Assembly (NCBI RefSeq): GCF_028751545.1
Contig: NZ_CP071867.1
Span: 620,001-684,000 of the forward strand
Direction: 5' to 3'
DNA: 64,000 nt
DNA from: Gilliamella sp. B3022
GTDB lineage: Bacteria > Pseudomonadota > Gammaproteobacteria > Enterobacterales > Orbaceae
Below, piece by piece: positions 19,523-27,195 of the stretch; the stretch's first letter is position 1; every line of letters begins with the position of its first letter. A program made the position numbers and the translations under genes. The notes beneath the pieces were generated by a model that made no database searches, had not been told where the DNA came from, and saw only the letters and a list, made by a program, of their open reading frames with translations.

Positions 19523-19927
19523 ATGAAAAAACATACTGAAATTGCTGTAGGTATAATTCGTTCACAAGATTGTCAGATCTTTATAACTCAACGCGGTGAA
19601 GACTCACATCTTGCTGGTTTTTGGGAATTTCCAGGTGGCAAGATTGAAGTAGGTGAAACCCCATTTCAAACCTTACAACGTGAAATAGCTGAAGAAGTTG
19701 ATATCCAAATTCATCAAGCCCAATTTTTAAATATTTTTAAACACAGTTATGATGATCGTCATATCACTATTCATGCTTACCTCGTTGAAGAATGGGACGG
19801 CGTACCATTTGCTAAAGAAGGCCAACCTAGCCGTTGGATTGATCAACAAGATCTCAATGCTGACGAATTTCCAGATGCCAATAGACCGATCATTGAAATG
19901 CTTAAGAATCTAGATAAACAAATTTGA
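19523..19927 (+). CDS. mutT: 8-oxo-dGTP diphosphatase MutT
   Basis: Sanitises the nucleotide pool by hydrolysing 8-oxo-dGTP. The Nudix box is GGKIEVGETPFQTLQREIAEEVDI (in outline: G-x5-E-x7-RE-x2-EE) at about residues 37-60; the usual Gly after EEx is Asp here. FWEFPGGK precedes it as in E. coli MutT. Length 134 aa (E. coli 129) and position after secA match the enterobacterial order. No thiamine-phosphate-synthase-like C-terminal domain is fused, unlike some homologues. Confidence 0.93.
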   Translation: MKKHTEIAVGIIRSQDCQIFITQRGEDSHLAGFWEFPGGKIEVGETPFQTLQREIAEEVDIQIHQAQFLNIFKHSYDDRHITIHAYLVEEWDGVPFAKEGQPSRWIDQQDLNADEFPDANRPIIEMLKNLDKQI

Positions 19928-20084
19928 TTTATTTGTCTGTTGGCTTTAAATAGCTTTGAATGTTTTTGAAGCTAGGGTGCTTTTTGTTTTTTTATCATAT
20001 TAAAACTCTCTAATTTACTTATTCACTTTTGCAAAACGATGTCATTATCATGATTCTATATCATAATATTCACCTAAATTCTCT

Positions 20085-20117
20085 TTTTTATACTGAAACG
20101 TTTGCATTACCTGAAAC
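20085..20117 (+). repeat. Left arm of a perfect 33-bp inverted repeat
   Basis: Exactly complementary to 20638-20670. The arm contains two direct copies of CTGAAACGTTT (palindromic core AAACGTTT) separated by GCATTAC. With weaker matching the repeat extends about 9 bases further inward. It lies 157 bases after the mutT stop. Confidence 0.9.
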
Positions 20118-20280
20118 GTTTTAACAAAATCAGAATTAAACAATTTAGATTGATTAATCCTAAAAATCATAAGGTTCAATATTTGTTTAATTGGCTAAAA
20201 AAGGTCTAATTTCTGTCTGCTTTTTAATATCACAATCAAAAAAATGACTATTTTGGTAAATGGATTTAAGGTTTAACCAT

Positions 20281-20516
20281 ATGAAAGAATATTAAGTAGT
20301 ACTCTATCGAGAAGATACGTTATCTTCATTGCTTTAGGTATAGCTAACGCTAATCCAGTAAAATTGTCTGATTTTTTAAATAAATATGCAGTTCAAGGTT
20401 GGCAAGTTGTTACTATGGAAACAGACATACGTCGTTTGTTTCTATTTTGGCGTAGAGAAGCTTACTTAGTTATCATGGAACGTGAAGGCAACGAAATTAA
20501 ACAAAACTTTTTCTAA
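20281..20516 (+). pseudogene. Broken DUF4177-type small gene
   Basis: Correcting two lesions gives a 79-residue protein starting MKEYKVVLYRED and containing GWQVVTMETDIRRLFLFWRREAY, which resembles DUF4177 proteins. The lesions are a TAA at codon 5 (AAA expected) and a one-base loss near 20334 (CTTTAGG where CTTTTAGG is expected) that shifts the frame. The frame then runs cleanly to TAA at 20514-20516. As it stands no full product can be made. It lies inside the 33-bp inverted repeat, between mutT and the EamA half-genes. Confidence 0.75.
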
Positions 20517-20531
20517 CCGGACAATTATGAA

Positions 20532-20566
20532 AGGAATCAATATCCCTAATAACTTTATTGATTCCT
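20532..20566 (+). terminator. Hairpin after the DUF4177 remnant
   Basis: An 11-bp stem AGGAATCAATA / TATTGATTCCT with a 13-base loop, starting 15 bases after the remnant's stop. No T-run. Its position fits the old terminator of that gene. Confidence 0.5.
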
Positions 20567-20637
20567 GATAATAAATAGATCCAATCAATAATCAATCTTA
20601 AAAGTTAGCAAGTCAAAAAAATAACTTTTGTCAAAAA

Positions 20638-20670
20638 GTTTCAGGTAATGCAAACGTTTCAGTATAAAAA
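20638..20670 (-). repeat. Right arm of the perfect 33-bp inverted repeat
   Basis: Exact reverse complement of 20085-20117; it ends 1 base before the stop codon of the downstream EamA half-gene. The pair encloses 520 bases holding only the broken DUF4177 gene and a hairpin, and could be the ends of a small non-autonomous element or an invertible segment. No clear target-site duplication is visible. Confidence 0.9.
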
Positions 20671-20671
20671 T

Positions 20672-21055
20672 TTACTTTTTGCATTGTAATTTTTGCTCAG
20701 CTAACGCTAAAAATACAATACCAATAATAATACATAGTCCACCAAGCAAACGAGTTAACGTTATATGTTCATTAAACACAATTATTGAAACTAGCATAAC
20801 CGTCACCACTTGTAGATGAGAAGCAGCAAAAGCTGGTCCTACCGGCGCATTTTTTAATAAAACCATCCAAGTCATAAATGCACCAGTGTAGCCTAAAATT
20901 ACCAAATAGACCCATCCATGACTAAAAATACGAATTAACCAATCGAAACTTATTTCAAATGGTAAAGCTGATAATGCGGTTAATTTGAAAGTAGTTTGAC
21001 CAAACGTATCAAAAAACAATAATAAGATAAAACCAATGATATAAAATTTTTTCAT
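20672..21055 (-). CDS. EamA-like 4-TM half-transporter, subunit 2
   Basis: 127 residues with four hydrophobic helices, the size and pattern of half an EamA/DMT transporter (SMR-like). The last helix ends in LGGLCIIIGIVFLALAEQ. It starts on the stop codon of its partner (overlap TAATG), so the two are translated together and probably form a hetero-oligomer of opposite topologies. Substrate is unknown; co-location with zur raises zinc or metal handling only as an inference. Confidence 0.7.
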   Translation of the reverse strand: MKKFYIIGFILLLFFDTFGQTTFKLTALSALPFEISFDWLIRIFSHGWVYLVILGYTGAFMTWMVLLKNAPVGPAFAASHLQVVTVMLVSIIVFNEHITLTRLLGGLCIIIGIVFLALAEQKLQCKK

Positions 21056-21420
21056 TAAGTCAGTCCCACTAATATCACGCCGATAGTGATAAACAATATA
21101 CCGATAAGACGAAATGCTGTTAGATGTTCTTTGAATAAGATGCGTCCAGCAACCATAACCGTGATGATATTAAACGATCCTAATAAAATACCTTGCGATA
21201 ATGGAACTTCACTTAAAAAAGCCAGCCAAAAAATAAAACCAACAAAATAAGTACCAAAACCTAACCAAAGCCAGAAATTACCAAACAATTTTTGCCAATA
21301 ATATAAACCTTGTTGATGTTTTGAAGTTATCGCGGCATATTTAAATGCAATTTGTCCGACAGTATCACAAAATAAATTAACAAACCAAAGAATAATAATT
21401 AAGGCTGACATGACTGACAA
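21055..21420 (-). CDS. EamA-like 4-TM half-transporter, subunit 1
   Basis: 121 residues, four predicted helices, related to subunit 2 (both begin with a short helix containing FCDTVGQ / FFDTFGQ and end with LIGILFITIGVILVGL-like helices). Its start lies 22 bases inside the end of zur, and its stop overlaps the start of subunit 2, so zur and both subunits are translationally chained. Paired small multidrug-resistance-type proteins commonly work as heterodimers. Confidence 0.7.
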   Translation of the reverse strand: MSVMSALIIILWFVNLFCDTVGQIAFKYAAITSKHQQGLYYWQKLFGNFWLWLGFGTYFVGFIFWLAFLSEVPLSQGILLGSFNIITVMVAGRILFKEHLTAFRLIGILFITIGVILVGLT

Positions 21421-21833
21421 ATTCCATGGATTTCAAGCACACTATGTTTTATTAAAAACTCATTTTGTTGCGCTAACTGCTTAAGTTGTGTTTCTATATC
21501 TTGAGAATGTTTTTCAATAATCTGTTGACACTTATCACAAATAAACAGTATGGAAATATGTTCTGGATCATGAAAATTTGGACAAATAATAAAACTATTA
21601 GACGATTCTACTTTATGGATAAAACCTTGTTCAAGCAAAAATTCCAATGCACGATAAATTGTTGGCGGTTTTGCTTTTGGTTCACTGACTTTAAGCAAAT
21701 CTAAAAGATCATATGCACTCATTGCCTTATTTGCTTTGAGCATAATGCCTAACACAGTTCGACGCTGTGTTGTTAATTTAATCCCACGCTTCTTGCATAA
21801 ATTTTCTATTTTTTCAATTAGCAGATTAAGCAT
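21399..21833 (-). CDS. zur: Fur-family zinc uptake regulator (Zur-like)
   Basis: DNA-binding repressor that senses Zn(II). N-terminal winged helix with LTTQRRTVLGIMLKANKAMSAYDLLD and the recognition helix KAKPPTIYRALEFLLEQG; C-terminal dimer domain with the two structural-zinc CxxC pairs (CDKC and CQSC) and HDPEHISI. Cys and His in place of the Fur-type HHDH pattern favour Zur over Fur. A strong ribosome site (AAGGAAA) precedes the ATG. It lies 22 bases after rnfH and overlaps the EamA half-gene, so it may be read from the ratA promoter. Confidence 0.85.
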   Translation of the reverse strand: MLNLLIEKIENLCKKRGIKLTTQRRTVLGIMLKANKAMSAYDLLDLLKVSEPKAKPPTIYRALEFLLEQGFIHKVESSNSFIICPNFHDPEHISILFICDKCQQIIEKHSQDIETQLKQLAQQNEFLIKHSVLEIHGICQSCQP

Positions 21834-21855
21834 TGTGTTTCCTTTGCTTCATAAA

Positions 21856-22125
21856 CTATTTTTTTGCTGCTCTTCTTCGTCTGATTTCTTTAGGATCATT
21901 AATTAATGGGCGATAAATTTCAATACGATCACCATTTTTCACCAAATCATTAAGATCACAACGTTTGCCATAAATACCAATCAAATGCCCATCCAATTTT
22001 ATCTGACATATTGATAAGATATTGGATTTTGTAATTGCTTGCAAGACATTCGTTTGCTCATCAACATCGCAAGTAATGATGGTTGGATTATTTGGTAGCG
22101 CATAAACAACTTGAATACTGTTCAT
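21856..22125 (-). CDS. rnfH: RnfH-family ubiquitin-fold protein
   Basis: Small beta-grasp protein of unknown exact role, named for its link with rnf genes but in enterobacteria located beside ratA. The start is placed at ATG 22125 (MNSIQVVYALPNNP), one base after the ratA stop; a longer frame would overlap ratA. The core KLDGHLIGIYGKRCDLNDLVKNGDRIEIYRPL and the basic tail DPKEIRRRRAAKK are typical. 89 aa. Confidence 0.9.
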   Translation of the reverse strand: MNSIQVVYALPNNPTIITCDVDEQTNVLQAITKSNILSICQIKLDGHLIGIYGKRCDLNDLVKNGDRIEIYRPLINDPKEIRRRRAAKK

Positions 22126-22126
22126 C

Positions 22127-22555
22127 TTAATAAATCTGCCTTGCTCTTTGTGAAAATGCATTAACCATGTTAGACATCACCTCTTTAAAAACTGGAGTGA
22201 ACGCTATATCAAGTAATTTATTTTTGAATTCAAAATCCAAATCGAAACTAATTTTACTTTTGTGTTCACCTAATGCAGTAAATTGCCATTTTCCCGATAA
22301 GTATTTAAATGGGCCGTCTAACAAACTCATTTCGATAGAATGAGGCTGATTAATTTTGTTTAATGTTGTAAAAGATTTCTTAAACCCTAATTTTTCAACT
22401 TCAATAAATGCGGCCATTAAATTATCTTGTTTTCTAATAATGCCAGTTGCGATACAATCAGGTACAAATTCTGGATAGTGAGTAATATCATTGACCAAAG
22501 TAAACATTTGCTCAATTGAATAAGGCTCGATAACCTCGTGAAAAACATGTGCCAT
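22127..22555 (-). CDS. ratA: RatA / Coq10-like START-domain protein
   Basis: Helix-grip (START/polyketide-cyclase) protein; in E. coli described as a toxin that blocks 70S ribosome assembly and also a homologue of the ubiquinone-binding Coq10. Start set at the internal ATG 22555 (MAHVFHEVIEPYSIEQMFTL), matching family N termini; an upstream in-frame start would add a spurious 21-residue hydrophobic leader. It contains DITHYPEFVPDC and WQFTALGEHKSKISFDLDFEF. 142 aa; directly followed by rnfH, divergent from smpB by 66 bases, the usual enterobacterial arrangement. Confidence 0.9.
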   Translation of the reverse strand: MAHVFHEVIEPYSIEQMFTLVNDITHYPEFVPDCIATGIIRKQDNLMAAFIEVEKLGFKKSFTTLNKINQPHSIEMSLLDGPFKYLSGKWQFTALGEHKSKISFDLDFEFKNKLLDIAFTPVFKEVMSNMVNAFSQRARQIY

Positions 22556-22621
22556 AATAATAAAATGAAAAGTTAAAATTAATGGCATATAGTACCACGT
22601 AACTTTATAATATCGCATATT

Positions 22622-23104
22622 ATGACTAAGAAAAAATCACACAAGCCGGGTTCGGCAACTATAGCACTAAATAAACGCGCACGCCATGAGTACTTTATTG
22701 AACAAGAAATCGAGGCAGGACTATCCCTGCAAGGCTGGGAAGTAAAATCATTACGTGCAGGTAAAGCCAACATAAGTGATAGCTATGTTTTACTTAAAGA
22801 TGGTGAAGCATGGTTATTTGGCGCAACAATTACACCATTAAATGTTGCATCAACACATGTAATATGTGAGCCTATGCGCAATCGAAAATTGTTATTAAAT
22901 GAACGTGAGCTCAACTCATTATTTGGTCAAATCAATCGCCAAGGTTATACTGTTGTCGCCCTTTCTTTATATTGGAAAAATGCTTGGGCGAAAGTAAAAA
23001 TTGGTGTGGCGAAAGGTAAAAAAGAGTACGATAAACGCTCCGATATTAAAGAGCGTCAATGGCAGGTTGATAAAGCCCGTATTATGAAAAACGCCAATCG
23101 TTAA
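22622..23104 (+). CDS. smpB: SsrA-binding protein SmpB
   Basis: Binds tmRNA and brings it to stalled ribosomes for trans-translation. Features: basic N terminus, [37 protein letters not shown], the tmRNA-contact loop, [20 protein letters not shown] and a basic C-terminal tail that enters the decoding centre. 160 aa as in E. coli. Its RNA partner ssrA is in this window too but 34 kb away at 57332, not adjacent as in E. coli. Confidence 0.97.
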   Translation: MTKKKSHKPGSATIALNKRARHEYFIEQEIEAGLSLQGWEVKSLRAGKANISDSYVLLKDGEAWLFGATITPLNVASTHVICEPMRNRKLLLNERELNSLFGQINRQGYTVVALSLYWKNAWAKVKIGVAKGKKEYDKRSDIKERQWQVDKARIMKNANR

Positions 23105-23135
23105 TCATTGCGTGATTCATCGCGCTATGCTCAAC

Positions 23136-24134
23136 TTAATGATGGCGTATTATTTGTGGTTTGATAAAAATTGTAGGGTTTTTTAACTCATTAAAGTTAA
23201 GTAAATTATCGATAACATCAACACAAACATGCGCCATACTTTGAAAATCCTGCGCAATTGCATCAATCGGGTAATAAGAGTAATCTAAATAAATATTGTA
23301 GTCATAAGAACATAAGCAAATTTTTTTTGGATCGAGCTTGATTTCCACCAAATAACTAAGCACTTCTTGTAACAAATTTCCTGATGGTGTAAAAATCGCT
23401 TTTGGTAATCGCCCTAATTTGTGATGTAAATTTTTTAGTAATTCGTATCCTTTATTGGGACAATAATCATCACTGACTAGCCAATGTGGATTAACGGTTA
23501 AACCAGCTTTATTCAGACCTTGCTTAAATCCTTCAAGCCTTGCATCAATCGATGTCAATTGTGTATCACAGCCAATAAAATAAAACTCATCTAATTGTTC
23601 GGCATAAGGTCGAATTAATTCAGCAACTGAATGCAATGATTCACTTGTAATAAAAGGTAATGAGGTGTCTTTAAGATAGCGGTCAAAAAACAGAACCGGA
23701 GTGTGTTGGTTAATACTCACATAAAATTCATCACTGTCTAAAGATGTCACCACAATCATCGCATCCACTTTGCGTTCAACTAAATTTTGGGCGACATTCA
23801 CTTCGACATCTTTATTATAATGACTGCACGTAATTAATAATTGAATGTTTTTTTGCCGAAATGATGCTTCTAAATGATGCAAAAACATTGAAAAAAAAGA
23901 ATTCGACATATCAGGAACAATCACACCCACCGTATTGGTACTGTTAGCTTTTATCAAACATTGACGAATATGAGATTGATCACTATATTGCTGAGCAATG
24001 GCTAATACCCGTTGTCGTGTGTGCGGTGAAATACGATATTTTTTGTCTCGTTTATTAAAAATATGACTGACGGTCGTTGCCGACACGCCAGCCAAACGAG
24101 CAATATCATTAATTTTTATTTTATTACTCGCCAT
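23136..24134 (-). CDS. LacI-family transcriptional regulator
   Basis: N-terminal LacI helix-turn-helix (KINDIARLAGVSATTVSHIFNKRDKKYRISPHTRQRV) followed by hinge and periplasmic-binding-protein-like effector domain (VGVIVPDMSNSFF start; DAMIVVTSLDSD; IGCDTQLTSIDARLEGFKQG). 332 aa. It lies 15 bases behind the GH172 gene on the same strand and is the third gene of that unit, so it most likely controls the GH172/transporter operon in response to a sugar. No palindromic operator can be assigned with confidence. Confidence 0.88.
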   Translation of the reverse strand: MASNKIKINDIARLAGVSATTVSHIFNKRDKKYRISPHTRQRVLAIAQQYSDQSHIRQCLIKANSTNTVGVIVPDMSNSFFSMFLHHLEASFRQKNIQLLITCSHYNKDVEVNVAQNLVERKVDAMIVVTSLDSDEFYVSINQHTPVLFFDRYLKDTSLPFITSESLHSVAELIRPYAEQLDEFYFIGCDTQLTSIDARLEGFKQGLNKAGLTVNPHWLVSDDYCPNKGYELLKNLHHKLGRLPKAIFTPSGNLLQEVLSYLVEIKLDPKKICLCSYDYNIYLDYSYYPIDAIAQDFQSMAHVCVDVIDNLLNFNELKNPTIFIKPQIIRHH

Positions 24135-24149
24135 TTACTCATCTCTCAA

Positions 24150-25268
24150 TTATCGTGGTGTACGTTGTTGTTTATTCGGAAATACCGGATTATGGTTTTC
24201 CGATGGACTTTGATACCAATAAGCAACACTGGCAATATCATCACAACGTTCATATAATCTTATATCATCATTACCAATTTGTTGGAATGCAAGTTTGATA
24301 TTTTTATGGAATGCGATTGGATCGGGTAAATGCCAACGATATAAGCCATGCATAGGTAGGCTATCATCACCAAAACCGTGTACGGGGTTAGAATCTCCTG
24401 TTTGAAAAAAATCACGCGTTGCATCACGATTGGTTTGATATGGATACCCCATAAATAACGTTTGGAAACATTTAGCCTTTGGCCGACCTTGAGTATCTCG
24501 GTTATGAAATGCCCATGCACCACCAAAATAGTCTTCTGAACCGGTTGAATGCTGAGTTGGGTAATTGCTATCATCATCTAGATAAAACTTAAACTCACCT
24601 TCTCCCCACCAATAGCGCTCAAGGGCAGTCAGTGCTAAGTAAGTACCAACATAATAACCATGACCTTCAACATTGTCTAATATTACATAGTCTTGCGCAT
24701 AGTTGGTGACGCGTTGTCTACGCCATTGTGCATGGAAATAAAGCGGTGCCTCAAACGGTTTTGGCATAATGGCATAATTAATAGTGAAGAAGAAATGTTG
24801 TAAATCCGCTTCGTGCTCATTTTGAATTTCAATGCGCGCTTTTTTATTAAATGGCATTCTAAAATAGCTATTAAACCCACCTGTTGGATTAACAACAATT
24901 GGCACAGAATTAATATCGCATCTTGCCCCAAAACCATTACAGAAAAAATCCCCAATAGGGCTTTCAACGGAAGGAATTTTTTCATCGTCCCAATAGATGC
25001 GAATCACTACATCACGAAGCACAAAACTACCGCGATGCGTTCTATCAGTTAAGGTAAACCACATATGGCGAATCTCGGCCGGACCTGTGATTTGGGCAAT
25101 GGTTACCGTTTCGCCTGAAGCAATTGAAATGCAACCTTGTCCCTTACGACTAGGACCTAATGCGCTGCTTTTCATGCACGATTGTCCTTTTTCACCAGTC
25201 ATGTTTTCCGGTGAAATGGTGCGAGTTTGTTCAAAGTGAAATTGTGTTACAGAATTATATATGTTCAT
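24150..25268 (-). CDS. DUF2961 / GH172 family enzyme
   Basis: Probable glycoside hydrolase or intramolecular transglycosylase of the GH172 family, whose studied members act on fructofuranosides/difructose anhydride or D-arabinofuranosides. Two jelly-roll halves are expected; the catalytic-site signature GSEDYFGGAW (about residues 240-250) is present together with the N-terminal KGQSCMKSSALGPSRKGQGC and the WGEGEFKFYLDDDS segment. 372 aa, no signal peptide, so it acts in the cytoplasm on an imported oligosaccharide. It sits between the oligosaccharide symporter gene (58-base gap) and the LacI regulator. The substrate cannot be read from the sequence. Confidence 0.85.
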   Translation of the reverse strand: MNIYNSVTQFHFEQTRTISPENMTGEKGQSCMKSSALGPSRKGQGCISIASGETVTIAQITGPAEIRHMWFTLTDRTHRGSFVLRDVVIRIYWDDEKIPSVESPIGDFFCNGFGARCDINSVPIVVNPTGGFNSYFRMPFNKKARIEIQNEHEADLQHFFFTINYAIMPKPFEAPLYFHAQWRRQRVTNYAQDYVILDNVEGHGYYVGTYLALTALERYWWGEGEFKFYLDDDSNYPTQHSTGSEDYFGGAWAFHNRDTQGRPKAKCFQTLFMGYPYQTNRDATRDFFQTGDSNPVHGFGDDSLPMHGLYRWHLPDPIAFHKNIKLAFQQIGNDDIRLYERCDDIASVAYWYQSPSENHNPVFPNKQQRTPR

Positions 25269-25326
25269 TGTGAATCCTTACTAACGTGATTAAATTCGAT
25301 TAATGAAAATTAAAAACAGTGTTAAC

Positions 25327-26577
25327 TTAATTAACTTCCTGCTCAGTTTCGATATTGATACTTTTCCTGTCACGACTTAGGAAGATGATGGCGAAAATCA
25401 TAAAGCCTAGCACAACTAAACCAAGATTATTAAATGTAGTTGCCGCCCCTGCGGTATCATAAAAATCACCAACTAACGTTGAAAATAAAATGACCCCCAC
25501 TGATCCTGCAACCTGATAACCAATTAAAAAAACAGTCGCAGATAAGCGAGCATTAAAGTTATTATCAATATATTTAAATACTGAAACCAAAATGGTTGAA
25601 ATCTCTAAGCAGTGCATAAGCTTAATCACTGAGATAATTGCAATACTGCTAACGTGACCCGTTAGAAAGATACGAGAAGCCGAAATAAATGCTGCAAAAA
25701 TCAATGCATTTTTTGCACCAACACGATTCACTACAAATGGTACACAAAACATAATGGCGGCTTCTAAAAAAACTTGGAAAGAATTTAAAATACCATATAA
25801 GCGATAACCATCATTGATATCGTCAAACTGTTGTGTGAAATAAACCGGAAATAACTGCTGATCATAAATATTATAAAGACTATAGGTTCCGAGTACATAA
25901 ATAACAAATATCCAGAATTTTTTCAGGGTAAAAACGGAAAGGATCTCACTAAAACTGAGTTTATCCTTTTTCTGAAACACCGCTTCTGATGATTTACTCA
26001 AATCAGGTTTGAAGTTGAAATTAAGAATCATGAAACAAACACCAACTGCCGATGCCGCCCAAAAATTAAGGTGAGGGTTAAGACTAATTAAAATACCTGC
26101 AATAAAAGTACCAACAGCATAAGCAATACATCCCCATGTTCGACATTGACCAAACTCAAAACCAAACGCTCGGCTGATTTTTTCGCAATAGGAATCAATT
26201 AGCCCCATGCCAGCAATCCAACCAAAGCCTAAAAAGAAACTACCAAAAATCACTCCTACGTAGAAATTATGGCGTAATAGTGGCTCATAGACGTAAATTA
26301 ATGCTGGAGCGGCGCAGGTAATAATAATACTTTGAAACCAGACAAGGTGTTTTTTTAGCACTAGTTTATCTTGGTAAACGCCATACATAATCATAATGAT
26401 TAATGAAATAAAGTAGTTAAACGAATAAATAATGCCGGTCTGTTTTGCGCTTAAGCCTATCTCTTTACTTAGCCATATAGCATAAAAGGAAAAAACAAAA
26501 CTTCCTGCTGCGTAATACATAAAACTGTAACAGGAAGCGAACCAATATGTTGGTTTATTATAAAATGCAGTTGTCAT
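25327..26577 (-). CDS. Oligosaccharide:H+ symporter (MFS, LacY/RafB-type)
   Basis: 416 residues, about 12 membrane helices. The N terminus (YWFASCYSFMYYAAGSFVFSFYAIWLSKEIGLS, in outline YWxxSxYxFxYY..W) and the ISRAFGFEFGQCRTWGCIAYAVG segment with an Arg in helix 5 match the oligosaccharide:H+ symporter family (LacY, RafB, CscB). First gene of the unit with GH172 and LacI. A CRP-type site lies 80 bases before the start. Likely imports the disaccharide or small oligosaccharide cleaved by the GH172 enzyme. Confidence 0.87.
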   Translation of the reverse strand: MTTAFYNKPTYWFASCYSFMYYAAGSFVFSFYAIWLSKEIGLSAKQTGIIYSFNYFISLIIMIMYGVYQDKLVLKKHLVWFQSIIITCAAPALIYVYEPLLRHNFYVGVIFGSFFLGFGWIAGMGLIDSYCEKISRAFGFEFGQCRTWGCIAYAVGTFIAGILISLNPHLNFWAASAVGVCFMILNFNFKPDLSKSSEAVFQKKDKLSFSEILSVFTLKKFWIFVIYVLGTYSLYNIYDQQLFPVYFTQQFDDINDGYRLYGILNSFQVFLEAAIMFCVPFVVNRVGAKNALIFAAFISASRIFLTGHVSSIAIISVIKLMHCLEISTILVSVFKYIDNNFNARLSATVFLIGYQVAGSVGVILFSTLVGDFYDTAGAATTFNNLGLVVLGFMIFAIIFLSRDRKSINIETEQEVN

Positions 26578-27109
26578 AATTTATCCTATATAGAGTGAAC
26601 CACTGCAATTGAGTATGCAGAGCTAAAAATTTAGCTTTAAAAGGTTTATTAGATAAATGTGATCAACATCAAAGTTATTTTACTAAAGAAAAGTAAACAA
26701 AAATTCTAAGCTACCTAACGATCAGTCGTTGCTAAGTTTAGAGCTGGTCATGTAGACCGTAAAATAACGCACAAATTCTGTAGGTTGGTGTCATTAGCTA
26801 TGAAATTAACAGCGCTGTTATCCGTTGGTCTCACCTTTCTCATGTCAATAAAGATTCATTACATTTTTTATGTGCAGCAGGATTTACCCCCAGCGAAGAT
26901 AACTTCCACTCAAATGATAATGTGGTGTAAATTTGCAATGCATATTGGATAGATTTTAATGTGGATTAATTAAGTAAAAGGAATAACAGTAGATAAATCA
27001 TTAAAACGTTTTTTGAATGTCAGAGTACCTCTGTTAAATGGTAAAAAATTATCGACAAGTTTATGCCAACCTATTTTTAAAAGGAGAATGCTTAAGTTAT
27101 GCTTTTTAA
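26578..27109. other. Intergenic region upstream of the symporter operon
   Basis: About 530 bases without a supported gene. It contains the CRP-like site (26658-26673), an inverted repeat AACGA-TCAG-TCGTT (26717-26730), a short frame with a signal-like start (26800-26952, not believed) and a palindrome AAAACGTTTT (27003-27012) with a LacI-type core. Promoter position not resolved. Confidence 0.5.
26658..26673 (-). promoter_or_regulatory. CRP-like binding site upstream of symporter operon
   Basis: TGTGATCAACATCAAA within AAATGTGATC.., one perfect TGTGA half-site and a TCAAA in place of TCACA after a 6-base spacer. It sits about 80 bases upstream of the symporter start, suitable for cAMP-CRP activation of a sugar-use operon. 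Confidence 0.5.
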
Positions 27110-27112
27110 TGA

Positions 27113-27141
27113 TAAAAATAACCGCTATTCAAGCGGTTATT
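27113..27141 (-). terminator. Rho-independent terminator of the uxa/GH28 operon
   Basis: A 10-bp perfect stem AATAACCGCT / AGCGGTTATT with a 5-base loop; read on the minus strand it is followed by TTTTATC. It lies 55 bases beyond the GH28 stop. A second, weaker hairpin (27150-27158 / 27180-27188, arms ATCACTGAT/ATCAGTGAT) lies between it and the gene. Confidence 0.75.
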
Positions 27142-27195
27142 TACTAACAATCACTGATTTTTTTAATAGAATTTAAAAGATCAGTGATAATGCTT

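Noticed and set aside
26800-26952. 50-residue frame with signal-peptide-like start (MKLTALLSVGLTFLM)
   Set aside because: No ribosome site, no recognisable mature part, and lies in a control region; a chance frame or a decayed gene start is more likely.
26717-27012. LacI-type operators (AACGA-TCAG-TCGTT and AAAACGTTTT)
   Set aside because: Too far from the symporter start or too degenerate to assign; noted in the intergenic entry only.
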